Below, piece by piece: positions 27,592-36,608 of a DNA stretch of 64,000 nt. Under the pieces are notes generated by a model. It saw only the letters and a list, made by a program, of their open reading frames with translations. It did not search any database and was not told where the DNA came from. The stretch is from Candidatus Zixiibacteriota bacterium (lineage in GTDB: Bacteria; Zixibacteria; MSB-5A5; GN15; FEB-12), in the NCBI GenBank assembly GCA_024278935.1, contig JAJRSF010000063.1, positions 41,868-105,867 of the forward strand. Reading direction: 5' to 3'. The translations under genes were made by a program, and so were the position numbers. How positions within the stretch are numbered: the stretch's first letter is position 1; every line of letters starts with the position of its first letter.

Positions 27592-28335
27592 ATGGCTCGC
27601 TCTCGTAGAAAATTTGATTCAACAGAAAACAATGAAAGATGGCTACTCACATACGCTGATTTGATTACGCTACTTTTAGCCTTTTTTATTGTGATGTATG
27701 CGATGTCTCAAGTTGATGCTAAGAAATTTGGCAAGATAACTGAAGCTCTGAGCGGTGTTCTTAAAGGTGGAAAATCTATTATCAATAAAGGTTCTGCTGA
27801 TCAAATAGTTGGCAAAGGAATTCTGAACCTTGGCGATTTGAATATTATCCAAAAACAACTGAAGAAAAAATTTGATATTTTAGGTAAAAATAAAGAAGTA
27901 CAAACGGAGATTACCGAACGTGGACTTGTTGTGCATATTATGGAATCTGCTTTATTTAAAGAAGGTTCTGCAGATTTATTAAGCAAGACTACTGATATAT
28001 TAGATATTATATATGAAGGAATCCAAGGTCGCCCGAATCATGTTCGCATAGAAGGTCATACCGATGATCGGGATATCCAATCGGCAGTCTATCCATCGAA
28101 TTGGGAATTATCAACAGCACGGGCAACATCGGTTGTGCGTTATTTTATCGAAAATTACGATATCTCTGCCGATAAACTTTCGGCATTAGGTTATTCCGAG
28201 TTTAGACCTATCAAACCGAACAATACGATAGAAAACCGAGCCAAAAATCGGCGAGTAGATATTGTTATCCTGACTATGGATTTAACCCTCAAAGAACCAT
28301 CCTCGCAGTTGTACGATCTTGCCAGTAATAGGTAA
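27592..28335 (+). CDS. motB: Flagellar motor stator protein MotB
   Basis: 247 residues. One membrane helix contains the ion-binding aspartate in TYADLITLLLAFFIVMYAMS. A linker and an OmpA-type peptidoglycan-binding domain follow (about 130-235, with IEGHTDDR, NWELSTARA and NRRVDIVIL). The ATG at 27592 is preferred to a TTG one codon upstream. Confidence 0.95.
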   Translation: MARSRRKFDSTENNERWLLTYADLITLLLAFFIVMYAMSQVDAKKFGKITEALSGVLKGGKSIINKGSADQIVGKGILNLGDLNIIQKQLKKKFDILGKNKEVQTEITERGLVVHIMESALFKEGSADLLSKTTDILDIIYEGIQGRPNHVRIEGHTDDRDIQSAVYPSNWELSTARATSVVRYFIENYDISADKLSALGYSEFRPIKPNNTIENRAKNRRVDIVILTMDLTLKEPSSQLYDLASNR

Positions 28336-28453
28336 TATCTTCACATTCCAGCGGAAAATAATTCCAACTTTTATCATTTAATCTTAAACTGATTTGTTTT
28401 CCTAATTATTTATAGTTAAGTCTGACAAGCACTTAGAAGTGTGTGTGCAAGTT

Positions 28454-28469
28454 TGGCACACCCCTTGCT
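28454..28469 (+). promoter_or_regulatory. Sigma-54 promoter upstream of flgB
   Basis: TGGCAC-N5-TTGCT, with -24 GG at 28455-28456 and -12 GC at 28467-28468: a near-perfect match to the sigma-54 consensus. Start expected near 28480, about 25 bases before the flgB ATG. Confidence 0.85.
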
Positions 28470-28505
28470 TTACAAGCAGGTGTGGAAAACTATAAATAGG
28501 ATATT

Positions 28506-28919
28506 ATGGAAAACAAAATTACAGAGTTTATCTTTAATAAAGTCGGAATTCCGAAATCGCAGAAGTATCTCGATCTCGCATCGTTGAAACATAAACTGGT
28601 TGCAGGTAATGTAGCCAATGTTGCACCTCCGGGTTACAAAGCGGAATCATTTGATTTTCATTCTGAATTTAAAAAAGTTTCAGGTGCCGGAAGTTCACTT
28701 CGTGGAGTGACAACCAATCCGAATCACATTGCTACCGGTCAACATGAAGCAAAACCACCCAAAATTCATGCCGAGAGAGTTAAATCGGGCGAGATGAATT
28801 CAGTTAATATTGATGAAGAAATCTCTAACCTCGCTCAGAATGAACTATTGTATGAAGTTGGTGCCACATTATTACAACGAAAATTTGAAGGATTGCGTAA
28901 AGCAATTCAGAGTAAATAG
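28506..28919 (+). CDS. flgB: Flagellar basal-body rod protein FlgB
   Basis: 137 residues, typical for FlgB. The N-terminal helix region contains HKLVAGNVANVAPPGYKAESFDF, and the C-terminus (MNSVNIDEEISNLAQNELLYEVGATLL) forms the second rod helix. FlgB is a proximal rod protein. First gene of the sigma-54-driven hook-basal-body operon. Confidence 0.93.
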   Translation: MENKITEFIFNKVGIPKSQKYLDLASLKHKLVAGNVANVAPPGYKAESFDFHSEFKKVSGAGSSLRGVTTNPNHIATGQHEAKPPKIHAERVKSGEMNSVNIDEEISNLAQNELLYEVGATLLQRKFEGLRKAIQSK

Positions 28920-28929
28920 GAGTTAAACA

Positions 28930-29424
28930 ATGTCAGGATTACTAAACGCTATTGATATTTCCTCAAAGGGATTATCTGTACAACGTACGAAGATGAATGT
29001 TGTTGCGGAAAATATAGCAAATGCTGAAACTACCAAAACTGAAAAAGGCGGACCTTACCGTCGTCAGCAAGTAGCTGTATCAGAAAATAAAGTAAGTACA
29101 AGTTTTAACTCACATTTGAAAAAAGCAGGTTTGAAATTAAGCAATACATCATCGGGGCATATGTCCAGCAGAGGGCTTACTATTAAAGGTAATGCGGAAA
29201 TGTCAGATGTGAATATGAAAATTATTGAAGATGGTGCCGATAATTTTAAACTGGTACACGACCCTTCACATCCTGATGCCGACGCAGATGGATATGTAAA
29301 ATACCCGGATATAGAAGTAGTCACAGAAATGGTTGATATGATGGCAGCATCGCGTGCGTATGAAGCAAACACGGTTGCTATATCAACTGCAAAGAAAATG
29401 GCAGAACAAGCATTAGATATATAA
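28930..29424 (+). CDS. flgC: Flagellar basal-body rod protein FlgC
   Basis: 164 residues. The N-terminal rod motif SVQRTKMNVVAENIANAET and the C-terminal VTEMVDMMAASRAYEANTVA match FlgC. Starts 10 bases after flgB, in the usual flgBC order. Confidence 0.94.
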   Translation: MSGLLNAIDISSKGLSVQRTKMNVVAENIANAETTKTEKGGPYRRQQVAVSENKVSTSFNSHLKKAGLKLSNTSSGHMSSRGLTIKGNAEMSDVNMKIIEDGADNFKLVHDPSHPDADADGYVKYPDIEVVTEMVDMMAASRAYEANTVAISTAKKMAEQALDI

Positions 29425-29431
29425 GAGGTAA

Positions 29432-29758
29432 ATGATGAAAATTAATCCTATTGCAATTCAATCGTATCAACAGGTTAATAACAAAAATAACCAAGAAGCC
29501 CAAAAAGCTAGCGCTGAAAACTTTTTAAAAGGTGATACTGAACAATTAACAATTAAACCGCAAGAAACATCGGATTCAAAGATTGCCGTAAAAGCACAAA
29601 ACTCAAGCTTTTCCGATTATCTTTCTCCTGAAGAAAAAAATGTTTTAGACATTTTATTTAATCGGTTTAAAGATGCTGATCGTTTTGGTGGATCATTCCA
29701 ACAAGACAAAGCTGTTGATGAAAACAAATTAGGTAGTACAATAGATTTGAAGGTTTAA
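29432..29758 (+). CDS. Small protein between flgC and fliE, unknown
   Basis: 108 residues, hydrophilic and Gln/Asn/Lys-rich, without signal or membrane segment. The C-terminal half (FSDYLSPEEKNVLDILFNRFKDADRFGG) is predicted helical. It is tightly packed in the operon (7-base and 1-base gaps), so a flagellar role such as an export or assembly accessory is likely but unproven. Two adjacent ATGs exist; the second (29435) has better spacing from AGAGG. I do not recognise the family. Confidence 0.6.
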   Translation: MMKINPIAIQSYQQVNNKNNQEAQKASAENFLKGDTEQLTIKPQETSDSKIAVKAQNSSFSDYLSPEEKNVLDILFNRFKDADRFGGSFQQDKAVDENKLGSTIDLKV

Positions 29759-29759
29759 A

Positions 29760-30080
29760 ATGAGTAATGGAATTGGAGCTATAAATCGTTTAGTTCCCGG
29801 CTTAATAGAACAGACAAGTTCTATCAAACCGGACATAACGAAAACAACTGATACCAAGGAAGCCGGTTTCTCTGAAATGTTCAGTGAAATGATAGGTTCA
29901 GTAAATTCAATTCAAAAGGACTCTGCTCAAATGCAGGAAGCATTTATGAACGGAGAACCTGTAGAGATTCACCAGATGATGATAAAGGCACAAGAAGCCG
30001 GTATCTCAATGGATTTATTACTTGAAGTACGGAACAAACTTGTTAATGCATATTCAGAAATAATGAGAATGCCAATATAA
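29760..30080 (+). CDS. fliE: Flagellar hook-basal body complex protein FliE
   Basis: 106 residues. The C-terminal two-thirds (FSEMFSEMIGSVNSIQKDSAQMQEAF and MMIKAQEAGISMDLLLEVRNKLVNAYSEIMRMPI) match FliE, the junction between the MS ring and rod. The order flgB-flgC-fliE-fliF is standard. Confidence 0.93.
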   Translation: MSNGIGAINRLVPGLIEQTSSIKPDITKTTDTKEAGFSEMFSEMIGSVNSIQKDSAQMQEAFMNGEPVEIHQMMIKAQEAGISMDLLLEVRNKLVNAYSEIMRMPI

Positions 30081-30135
30081 ATTTTTGTTAATGAAACCAT
30101 GGATGGTTTTAATATTATTAAATAGGACTTATTAA

Positions 30136-31698
30136 ATGGAAAATATCAAACAATATTTCTCAAACTTAATGGATTACGTCAGTCGCATGACAACATCGCA
30201 GGTTATGATGCTTTTTGGTGTTATTGCCGGTTCAGTTGTTGGAATTGTAATTGTTGTTGGCTGGCTCGGCTCGGTATCATATGCACCTCTTTATACAAAC
30301 CTCGATCAAACCGAGGCAGGCGAGGTGATTACATATCTCTCCGATAATAAAATTAAATACAATCTTGTCAATGGTGGGAAGACAATCGAAATCCCTACCG
30401 ATGATGTATACAAGACAAGAATTGCATTAGCATCGCAAGGGTTACCTCGAAGCGGTATTGTCGGATACTCAATCTTTGATCAGAATAATTTAGGGATGAC
30501 TGATTTCTTACAGAACCTGAATTTTAGAAGAGCCTTAGAGGGTGAGATCACCCGTACTATTATGCAGCTTCACGAAGTGCAGGCTGCTCGAGTGCATATT
30601 GTCATGCCGAAAGAAAGACTCTTTAAAAAAGATGCTAAAAGTGCGACCGCATCGGTAGTTTTAAAACTCCGCGGTGGTTCTACTACTTTAGATAAACATC
30701 AGATAAAAGGTATCACTCATCTGGTGGCATCGTCGGTTGAAGGACTCATGCCGAGTAATATTTCAATTATAGATTATAATGGTAACTTGCTTACATCCGG
30801 TTCAGAATCTGATCCGTTGGCAGGGTTGTCATCATCACAGCTTGAAGTCCGTAAACAAATTGAAGCTTATCTGCAAGATAAAGCACAGTCTATGATGGAT
30901 GATGTTTTAGGAAATGGTAAAGCAGTTATTCGTGTTACCGCAGATTTGAATTTTCAACAGATTGAAAGAACATCAGAAATCTTTGATGCTAACTCACCGT
31001 CTATACGTTCTGAAGAACGAGTGAAAACTACGCTTGCTACATCTGATAAGTCTGATGAAACAAATGAGAGTTCTCAAGATGATAATAGCGAGACTGTAAT
31101 TACAAATTATGAATTAAATAAAACAGTAGAACATTTGGTAAATGCTGTGGGAACTATTGACCGAATTTCAATCGCCGTAATGGTTGATGGAAAATATAGT
31201 CCGCAGGAGAATGCCGATGGTGTGACTGAGATGATTTATGAGCCAAGATCACAAGAAGAATTAGATCGCTTTGCTTCGATAATAAGAAACGCAGTTGGTT
31301 TTGATTCACAAAGAAATGATCAGATTGAAATGATTAACATCGCATTTGATAAACAGGATTTAACTTATCAGCAAGATATGTTAGACTCTATGTATGAACG
31401 TGAATTCTATGTTGATATAGCTAAAAAAGTTGGATACTTCTTATTGATAGCATTCTTACTTTTATACTTTAAGAAAAAATCTAAAAAGTTATTTGCTGCG
31501 ATGGCAACAATTGCTCCACCTCCACAAGTTATTCGTCCTGCCGGTAAAGGTGGAAATGATGTCGAAGGATTTGCTACTGAACTAGAACCGATTGTGCAAG
31601 AAAAACGAGAACCTAAACTTATTGATAAAATGCAGGAAACTACAAAAGAAGAGCCAGAAGAAATCGCAAGAGTTATTAAAACTATGATGGTTGAATAA
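30136..31698 (+). CDS. fliF: Flagellar M-ring protein FliF
   Basis: 520 residues. A membrane helix at about 21-48 precedes the ring-building domain with YAPLYTNLDQTEAGEV and LNFRRALEGEITRTI. A second membrane helix lies at about 434-450 and the FliG-binding tail at the end. FliF forms the MS ring in the cytoplasmic membrane, the base for the rod and export gate. Its length is close to family norms. Confidence 0.95.
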   Translation: MENIKQYFSNLMDYVSRMTTSQVMMLFGVIAGSVVGIVIVVGWLGSVSYAPLYTNLDQTEAGEVITYLSDNKIKYNLVNGGKTIEIPTDDVYKTRIALASQGLPRSGIVGYSIFDQNNLGMTDFLQNLNFRRALEGEITRTIMQLHEVQAARVHIVMPKERLFKKDAKSATASVVLKLRGGSTTLDKHQIKGITHLVASSVEGLMPSNISIIDYNGNLLTSGSESDPLAGLSSSQLEVRKQIEAYLQDKAQSMMDDVLGNGKAVIRVTADLNFQQIERTSEIFDANSPSIRSEERVKTTLATSDKSDETNESSQDDNSETVITNYELNKTVEHLVNAVGTIDRISIAVMVDGKYSPQENADGVTEMIYEPRSQEELDRFASIIRNAVGFDSQRNDQIEMINIAFDKQDLTYQQDMLDSMYEREFYVDIAKKVGYFLLIAFLLLYFKKKSKKLFAAMATIAPPPQVIRPAGKGGNDVEGFATELEPIVQEKREPKLIDKMQETTKEEPEEIARVIKTMMVE

Positions 31699-31700
31699 TT

Positions 31701-32714
31701 ATGGAATATGATGCACTAACCCCAACTCAAAAAGCTGCCGTAGCATTAGTTGCTTTCGGTGCTGAAGTATCATCGCTTGTTCTTAAAGGGCTCGATGAAA
31801 AAGAACTTGAAGCTATTACCGTTGCTATTGCGAATCTTCGTGATGTACCACCTGAAATTGAAGACCGAGTAATTGAAGAATGTCATGAAATTTTTATGGC
31901 ACGACAATATATCTCTCAAGGTGGTGTTGACTACGCAAAAAGTATTTTAGAAAAAGCTGTAGGAACAAGCAAAGCCGGTGTCATTATGCAAAGGCTGGAA
32001 TCATCTTTTAAGTCATCCGGCTTTTCACTTTTAAAAGATATTGATCCCAAACAGTTAAGTTCATTTTTACAAAACGAACATCCGCAAACAATTGCTTTGA
32101 TACTCACACAATTAAATCCGCCAAATGCGGCTGGTGTTCTTTCGGAACTTTCACCTGAATTACAGGCAGAGGTTTCTTTACGAATTGCTGTAATGGAAAA
32201 AATTGCTCCAGAAATTTTAACTGAAATAGAACAGACGTTGGAAGGTCACTTTGAACGTACTGCCGGTGGCGAAATGTCAGCATCCGGTGGGGCAAAGGCT
32301 ATTGCCGAAGTTCTCAACTTAATTGATCAAACTGCTGAAAAAAATATTTTACAATCTTTGGAAGCAGAAGATCCTGACCTTGCCGCTGAAATTAAAAATA
32401 TGATGTTTGTCTTTGATGATCTCATCTTGCTTGATGATCGTTCTATTCAACGTCTTCTTAAAGAGGTGGAAACAAAGGATGTTGCTATTTCTCTGAAAGC
32501 TGCAAACGACGATGTGAAGACGAAGATTTTTGCCAACGTTTCCGAACGTGTAAAAGTTATGATAGAAGAAGAAATGGAATTTATGGGACCTACAAGGTTG
32601 TCCGATGTTGAAGCTGCTCAGTCTCGCATTGTTGAAATAGTGAGAAGACTTGAGGAAGAAGGACAAGTTATTATCTCCGGCCGTGGTGGTGGAAAAGAGG
32701 AAATCATTGTCTAA
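31701..32714 (+). CDS. fliG: Flagellar motor switch protein FliG
   Basis: 337 residues. The conserved EHPQTIALIL in the middle domain and the C-terminal torque helix with alternating charges (FVFDDLILLDDRSIQRLLKEV) are clear. FliG binds FliF and the MotA loop. The stop overlaps the TTG start of fliH by eight bases. Confidence 0.95.
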   Translation: MEYDALTPTQKAAVALVAFGAEVSSLVLKGLDEKELEAITVAIANLRDVPPEIEDRVIEECHEIFMARQYISQGGVDYAKSILEKAVGTSKAGVIMQRLESSFKSSGFSLLKDIDPKQLSSFLQNEHPQTIALILTQLNPPNAAGVLSELSPELQAEVSLRIAVMEKIAPEILTEIEQTLEGHFERTAGGEMSASGGAKAIAEVLNLIDQTAEKNILQSLEAEDPDLAAEIKNMMFVFDDLILLDDRSIQRLLKEVETKDVAISLKAANDDVKTKIFANVSERVKVMIEEEMEFMGPTRLSDVEAAQSRIVEIVRRLEEEGQVIISGRGGGKEEIIV

Positions 32715-33405
32715 GATATTACGATATACTACTGAAGGTCCAACGGTCTTTGTCGGTGAAAAACATCTGGATTTTGCAAATGAAAAAGTTGCCCATAACC
32801 GTTTGAAAGATTTATTCCCAGCTGTTGCTGTATTTACTGATGCCGATGGGGCAAGATTTATTCCGATAGATCAAATGTCGCAGATGGAACAGGTTTTAAA
32901 TAAGAGCAAACAAGAATCTTTTGATGACGGTCATAAAAAGGGATACGATAAAGGTCTCCAAGAAGGATTAAGTCAGGCAAAAGCAGTATTACATAATTTT
33001 GAAAACGCTATTAAAACAACTGTGACTCAAAGAGAAGCTTTGCTAGATGAGTCTCGTGATAAAGTTTTAGAACTGGTGATTCAGATAACAAGAAAAATTA
33101 CTTATGGTGCTATTGAGATTGACCCTGAAAAAACTTTAGAGATTATAAGTGGTGTTATTGATTCACTTATTGACAGGTCTCAACTCAAGATAAAAGTCAA
33201 CCCACAACATCTGCCGATTGTTGAACAGAATATTGAAGCTTTTTCGCAAGGTTCTACGACAATAAAAAGTTTAGAGATTATTCCCGATCAAAGAGTGAAA
33301 TATGGCGGCTGCTTTATTGAAACTCCTTCCGGCGATATCGACGCACGATTAGATTCGCAGATTGATGTTATCGAGGCTCTTCTATTGTCAGACAAGGAAG
33401 ACTGA
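32707..33405 (+). CDS. fliH: Flagellar assembly protein FliH
   Basis: 232 residues from a TTG start that sits six bases after GAGG and overlaps the end of fliG; an upstream in-frame start inside fliG lacks support. The glycine/charged heptad region (DDGHKKGYDKGLQEGLSQAK) and the C-terminal domain (IDPEKTLEIISGVID, PDQRVKYGGCFIETPSGDIDARLD) match FliH, the regulator of the FliI export ATPase. The stop overlaps the fliI start by one base. Confidence 0.9.
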   Translation: MSKILRYTTEGPTVFVGEKHLDFANEKVAHNRLKDLFPAVAVFTDADGARFIPIDQMSQMEQVLNKSKQESFDDGHKKGYDKGLQEGLSQAKAVLHNFENAIKTTVTQREALLDESRDKVLELVIQITRKITYGAIEIDPEKTLEIISGVIDSLIDRSQLKIKVNPQHLPIVEQNIEAFSQGSTTIKSLEIIPDQRVKYGGCFIETPSGDIDARLDSQIDVIEALLLSDKED

Positions 33406-34721
33406 TGACTTATATTCCATTTGAATCTTATGCTGAACAGATTGATAATATTACCACTATTAAACATTTTGGAAAAGTAACCCAAGTAGTTGGACTTGTT
33501 ATTGAATCAGCCGGTCCGGCAGTTTCTATAGGTAAATTATGTAATATTGAAAATAGAGATAACGGCGAAGTTATTAAAGCCGAAGTTGTTGGGTTTCGTG
33601 ATGACCGTATTCTTTTAATGCCACTTGGCTCTGTCAATGGCATAACTCCCGGTGCAATTGTTACATCGACATCGGAACAACTTCGTGTCCCAGTCGGTCA
33701 GGAATTGATTGGTAGAGTTCTTGGTGGGCTTGGGAATCCTATTGACAACAAAGGTCCGCTCAATACTGTTACAACTCGTTCTATTGAGGCTGAACCTATT
33801 CCGGCATTACTGAGAAACAGAATTTCCGAACCTTTGCGAACAGGTATTAAAGTTATAGACTTAATGACAACGATCGGTAAAGGACAACGTTTGGGTATCT
33901 TTGCCGGTTCCGGTGTAGGGAAGTCAGTCACCCTTGGCATGCTCGCACGTGGTTCATCGGCGGATATAAATGTTATCGGACTGATTGGTGAACGTGGTCG
34001 AGAAGTAAGAGAATTTATAGAAAAAGATTTAGGTCCCGAAGGATTAAAAAATAGTATCGTCGTAGCGGTGACATCTGATCAACCTGCTCTTATACGAATC
34101 AAAGGTGCCATGCTTGCTACGACTATTGCCGAATATTTTAGAGATCAGGGCAAAGATGTTATGCTGATGCTTGACTCGTTGACACGGGTCGCGATGGCAC
34201 AACGCGAGATCGGTATTACCGTTGGAGAACCTCCGACAACAAAAGGGTATACGCCATCGGTCTTTGCTATGCTTCCGAAATTACTCGAAAGAGCCGGACA
34301 AAAAGATAAAGGTTCTATCACCGGGATTTATACCGTACTCGTGGAAGGGGATGATTTCAACGAACCTGTCTCCGATGCGGTACGTTCTATTTTGGATGGG
34401 CATGTTGCACTTTCCAGAAAGCTAGCATCGATGAATCAGTATCCGGCTGTTGACATTTTAGATTCTATTAGTAGGCTTATGATCGAGGTTACATCGGATG
34501 AAGAGTATGATCTGTCTGTGAAAGTTCGGGAGATTTATTCTGTCTATCGTGATGCTGAAGATCTTATCAATATTGGTGCCTATGTGAAAGGGAGTAATCC
34601 AAAAATTGACCATGCGATTACGAAAATAGATGCGCTCAAAGATTTCTTCAAACAAAAAATTCTTGAGGAAGTTGACTTTAAGACATCATACCAAGCATTA
34701 AAAGAAATTATCGAAAGTTGA
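33405..34721 (+). CDS. fliI: Flagellum-specific ATPase FliI
   Basis: 438 residues. Walker A GIFAGSGVGKSV and Walker B VMLMLDSLTRVAMAQREI, with GERGREVREF between, identify the export ATPase, related to F1-ATPase beta subunit. It powers loading of type III export substrates. Confidence 0.96.
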   Translation: MTYIPFESYAEQIDNITTIKHFGKVTQVVGLVIESAGPAVSIGKLCNIENRDNGEVIKAEVVGFRDDRILLMPLGSVNGITPGAIVTSTSEQLRVPVGQELIGRVLGGLGNPIDNKGPLNTVTTRSIEAEPIPALLRNRISEPLRTGIKVIDLMTTIGKGQRLGIFAGSGVGKSVTLGMLARGSSADINVIGLIGERGREVREFIEKDLGPEGLKNSIVVAVTSDQPALIRIKGAMLATTIAEYFRDQGKDVMLMLDSLTRVAMAQREIGITVGEPPTTKGYTPSVFAMLPKLLERAGQKDKGSITGIYTVLVEGDDFNEPVSDAVRSILDGHVALSRKLASMNQYPAVDILDSISRLMIEVTSDEEYDLSVKVREIYSVYRDAEDLINIGAYVKGSNPKIDHAITKIDALKDFFKQKILEEVDFKTSYQALKEIIES

Positions 34722-34728
34722 TCTCAAT

Positions 34729-35181
34729 ATGAAAAAGTTTCAATATCGAATGGAACCTCTTTTAAAACAGAGAAAACATATTGAGGATGAAAAGCAGAAG
34801 ATGCTTGCGACAGCTCAAAAGAAAATCCTAGAACAACAAGATGAACTTTCTGACATAGAAACAACTCGTCAAAAGACATGTTTGTCTCAAGAGAAAAAAT
34901 CACAGAATGCTTTTCTTGTCGCTGAGATGCTTGTCTTTTCCCGGTATGTTCAAAAGTTGAAAAAAGATAGGATGGTCGGGGCAGAGATGTTAAAAGTGCT
35001 CAGGCAGGATGAGAACAAAAAAAGAAAAGATTTGCTTCTTGCTTCACAGGAACGAAAAAAATATGAGAAGCTTAAAGAAATTCAACAGGAAAAGTTTTAT
35101 AAAGAAGTTGAGTACGAAGAAAAAAAAGAGAGCGATGAAATCGCTCTCAATATATTCAGATATAATAAATTAAAGCCGTAA
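34729..35181 (+). CDS. fliJ: Flagellar export protein FliJ
   Basis: 150 residues, nearly all coiled coil, beginning MKKFQYRMEPLLKQRKHIEDE as FliJ proteins do. It follows fliI as usual and links FliI to the export gate. It is the last gene before a convergent minus-strand gene ending 5 bases away. The expected fliK, flgD and flgE do not follow. Confidence 0.88.
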   Translation: MKKFQYRMEPLLKQRKHIEDEKQKMLATAQKKILEQQDELSDIETTRQKTCLSQEKKSQNAFLVAEMLVFSRYVQKLKKDRMVGAEMLKVLRQDENKKRKDLLLASQERKKYEKLKEIQQEKFYKEVEYEEKKESDEIALNIFRYNKLKP

Positions 35182-35186
35182 GAAAC

Positions 35187-35951
35187 TTATGGACATGAAG
35201 GAGGTGGAGGCCCTTGTGTAAATATAAAGTCTACTATATAAATCAGATCAGAGATATCAACTGCTTCATCTATAGAGGCATCAGCGTTTGCTTCAGCAAG
35301 ACATACCGGGTCAGGCCCTTGTGTAAATATAAAATCAACAATATAAATCAGATCAGAGATATCAACAGCATCATCAGGTGAATTGTCAACATTACCTCTA
35401 TCGCCTAAACAACAACTTCCGGACATAACAGTCAGAGTTCCAGAATTTACGATTGGTGAAAAATAATTATCGTTGTTATCCGCAAATGCTGTGGAGTACT
35501 CACGTTCCGTTATCGTGATCGTCATTGTGTCAACATTGATAACTTGCGGTGAAATACCAGGGATAAAAGAGAAATACAAGTAGCCAAGTAATCCACTTCC
35601 TGAAGCTATTAATGTTTCATCCAAAGCATATGAATAGATAGTAATTGAACTGGTAGTTAATTGATCAGCATCTTTAAAAGAGTTATTCTCAAGACGACCA
35701 CCTACAAATGAGAAAGAATCAATCATTACATCGAGTGAACTATATGTCACCGTTAGTTCAATTCCAGCTAAAGGTTGATCATTAAAAAAATGAACAGGTA
35801 TAAACCCGCTATTTTGAGAAAATGTAGTCATTGATTGGATAGTTATAGTATCCGGTACAGATGGGTCGATTCCTGTTGGTTGACTTTTGGCAACGGCAGC
35901 AAAAATTAAAACGGCTACTATGACTGATAATATTTTCAAATTAATTCGCAT
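35187..35951 (-). CDS. Secreted cohesin-like protein with C-terminal dockerin repeats
   Basis: 254 residues. The signal peptide is about 1-23 (LKILSVIVAVLIFAAVAKS). A beta-sandwich region at about 38-165 (PVHFFNDQPLAGIELTVTY; SGLLGYLYFSFIPG) resembles cohesin-type domains. Two nearly identical dockerin repeats follow (AVDISDLIYIVDFIFTQGP twice). It is on the opposite strand within the flagellar cluster, at the place where fliK-flgD-flgE often lie. Its type matches the proteins at 2827 and 4294, so this species probably carries many such surface proteins. Confidence 0.75.
   Translation of the reverse strand: MRINLKILSVIVAVLIFAAVAKSQPTGIDPSVPDTITIQSMTTFSQNSGFIPVHFFNDQPLAGIELTVTYSSLDVMIDSFSFVGGRLENNSFKDADQLTTSSITIYSYALDETLIASGSGLLGYLYFSFIPGISPQVINVDTMTITITEREYSTAFADNNDNYFSPIVNSGTLTVMSGSCCLGDRGNVDNSPDDAVDISDLIYIVDFIFTQGPDPVCLAEANADASIDEAVDISDLIYIVDFIFTQGPPPPSCP
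35209..35375 (-). repeat. Two direct DNA repeats encoding the dockerin halves
   Basis: Copies of about 60 bp start at 35209 and 35314, both beginning GGCCCTTGTGTAAATATAAA and sharing AATCAGATCAGAGATATCAA. The spacing is 105 bp. The near-identity in DNA suggests recent duplication or gene conversion inside the gene. Confidence 0.8.
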
Positions 35952-36198
35952 ATTTATTCCTTTTCCTTTCGGAAACTTATAAAAGCAAATTTAATGCTCA
36001 ATTTTTATTATTTTTTAATAATTAGAAAAATATTCTATAATTTGTTCTATTCTTGTAAGTAGTTGAAATGAACATCAGTTGTATGAGTAAAATATAGTCA
36101 GGAATTGCGTTTTTGGCAAATGAATTAATCGACTGATTTTGGGTGTGCATATTATTGCGAATATTGCTGTTTTTTAGCTTCAAATATGTGCGAAATTT

Positions 36199-36459
36199 AT
36201 GACTAAGTTTTTGCTGTCGGAGGTCGATAATCAAGATATGATTGACAGAAACAAGAAGTTTAAAGTTGCCGAACGATGCTTTTACCTCAAAGCATGTTAT
36301 TTAGCTGAAGATCTCAAATGTTTTGGTTATAAGACCGATTGTGTCTTGTATCAAAAATCAAATGGGACATTTTGTTCTGCTCGAAATTTTGATGACGCTA
36401 TGAATAAAATAATAAACAAAACAATGCTCAAATATCAGGATATCCCCGAATTACCATAA
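36199..36459 (+). CDS. Small Cys-containing protein, unknown
   Basis: 86 residues if the first ATG is used. The core RNKKFKVAERCFYLKACYLAEDLKCFGYKTDCVLY has five cysteines in total in the protein, no signal peptide and no membrane segment. It lies between the minus-strand dockerin gene and the sigma-54 promoter of flgF. A later ATG at 36238, about 14 bases behind GGAGG, is an alternative start. Not recognised. Confidence 0.5.
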   Translation: MTKFLLSEVDNQDMIDRNKKFKVAERCFYLKACYLAEDLKCFGYKTDCVLYQKSNGTFCSARNFDDAMNKIINKTMLKYQDIPELP

Positions 36460-36570
36460 AGAAAATATTTCCCATTTAAGGGGAATGGAATTCCAAAAAA
36501 CAATCTAAATGGATTTGCGGATAATTCGTAAGTCAAAGATTAGTAGCCTCTTAGCTGTGCGATGACGCGT

Positions 36571-36586
36571 TGGCACGGTCTCTGCT
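36571..36586 (+). promoter_or_regulatory. Sigma-54 promoter upstream of flgF
   Basis: TGGCACGGTCTCTGCT matches TGGCAC-N5-TTGCT with one difference (CTGCT). The -24 GG and -12 GC are present with correct spacing. Start expected near 36596, shortly before the flgF ATG at 36609. Confidence 0.75.
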
Positions 36587-36608
36587 ATATCCAATAGTGG
36601 AGAATATT

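Noticed and set aside
30096..30115. AAACCATGGATGGTTT hairpin between fliE and fliF as a terminator
   Set aside because: Stem of six pairs with no T-run; fliF is expected to be cotranscribed.
36570..36608. Upstream TTG start for flgF
   Set aside because: Lies inside the sigma-54 promoter, and the added residues are not part of the FlgF N-terminus.
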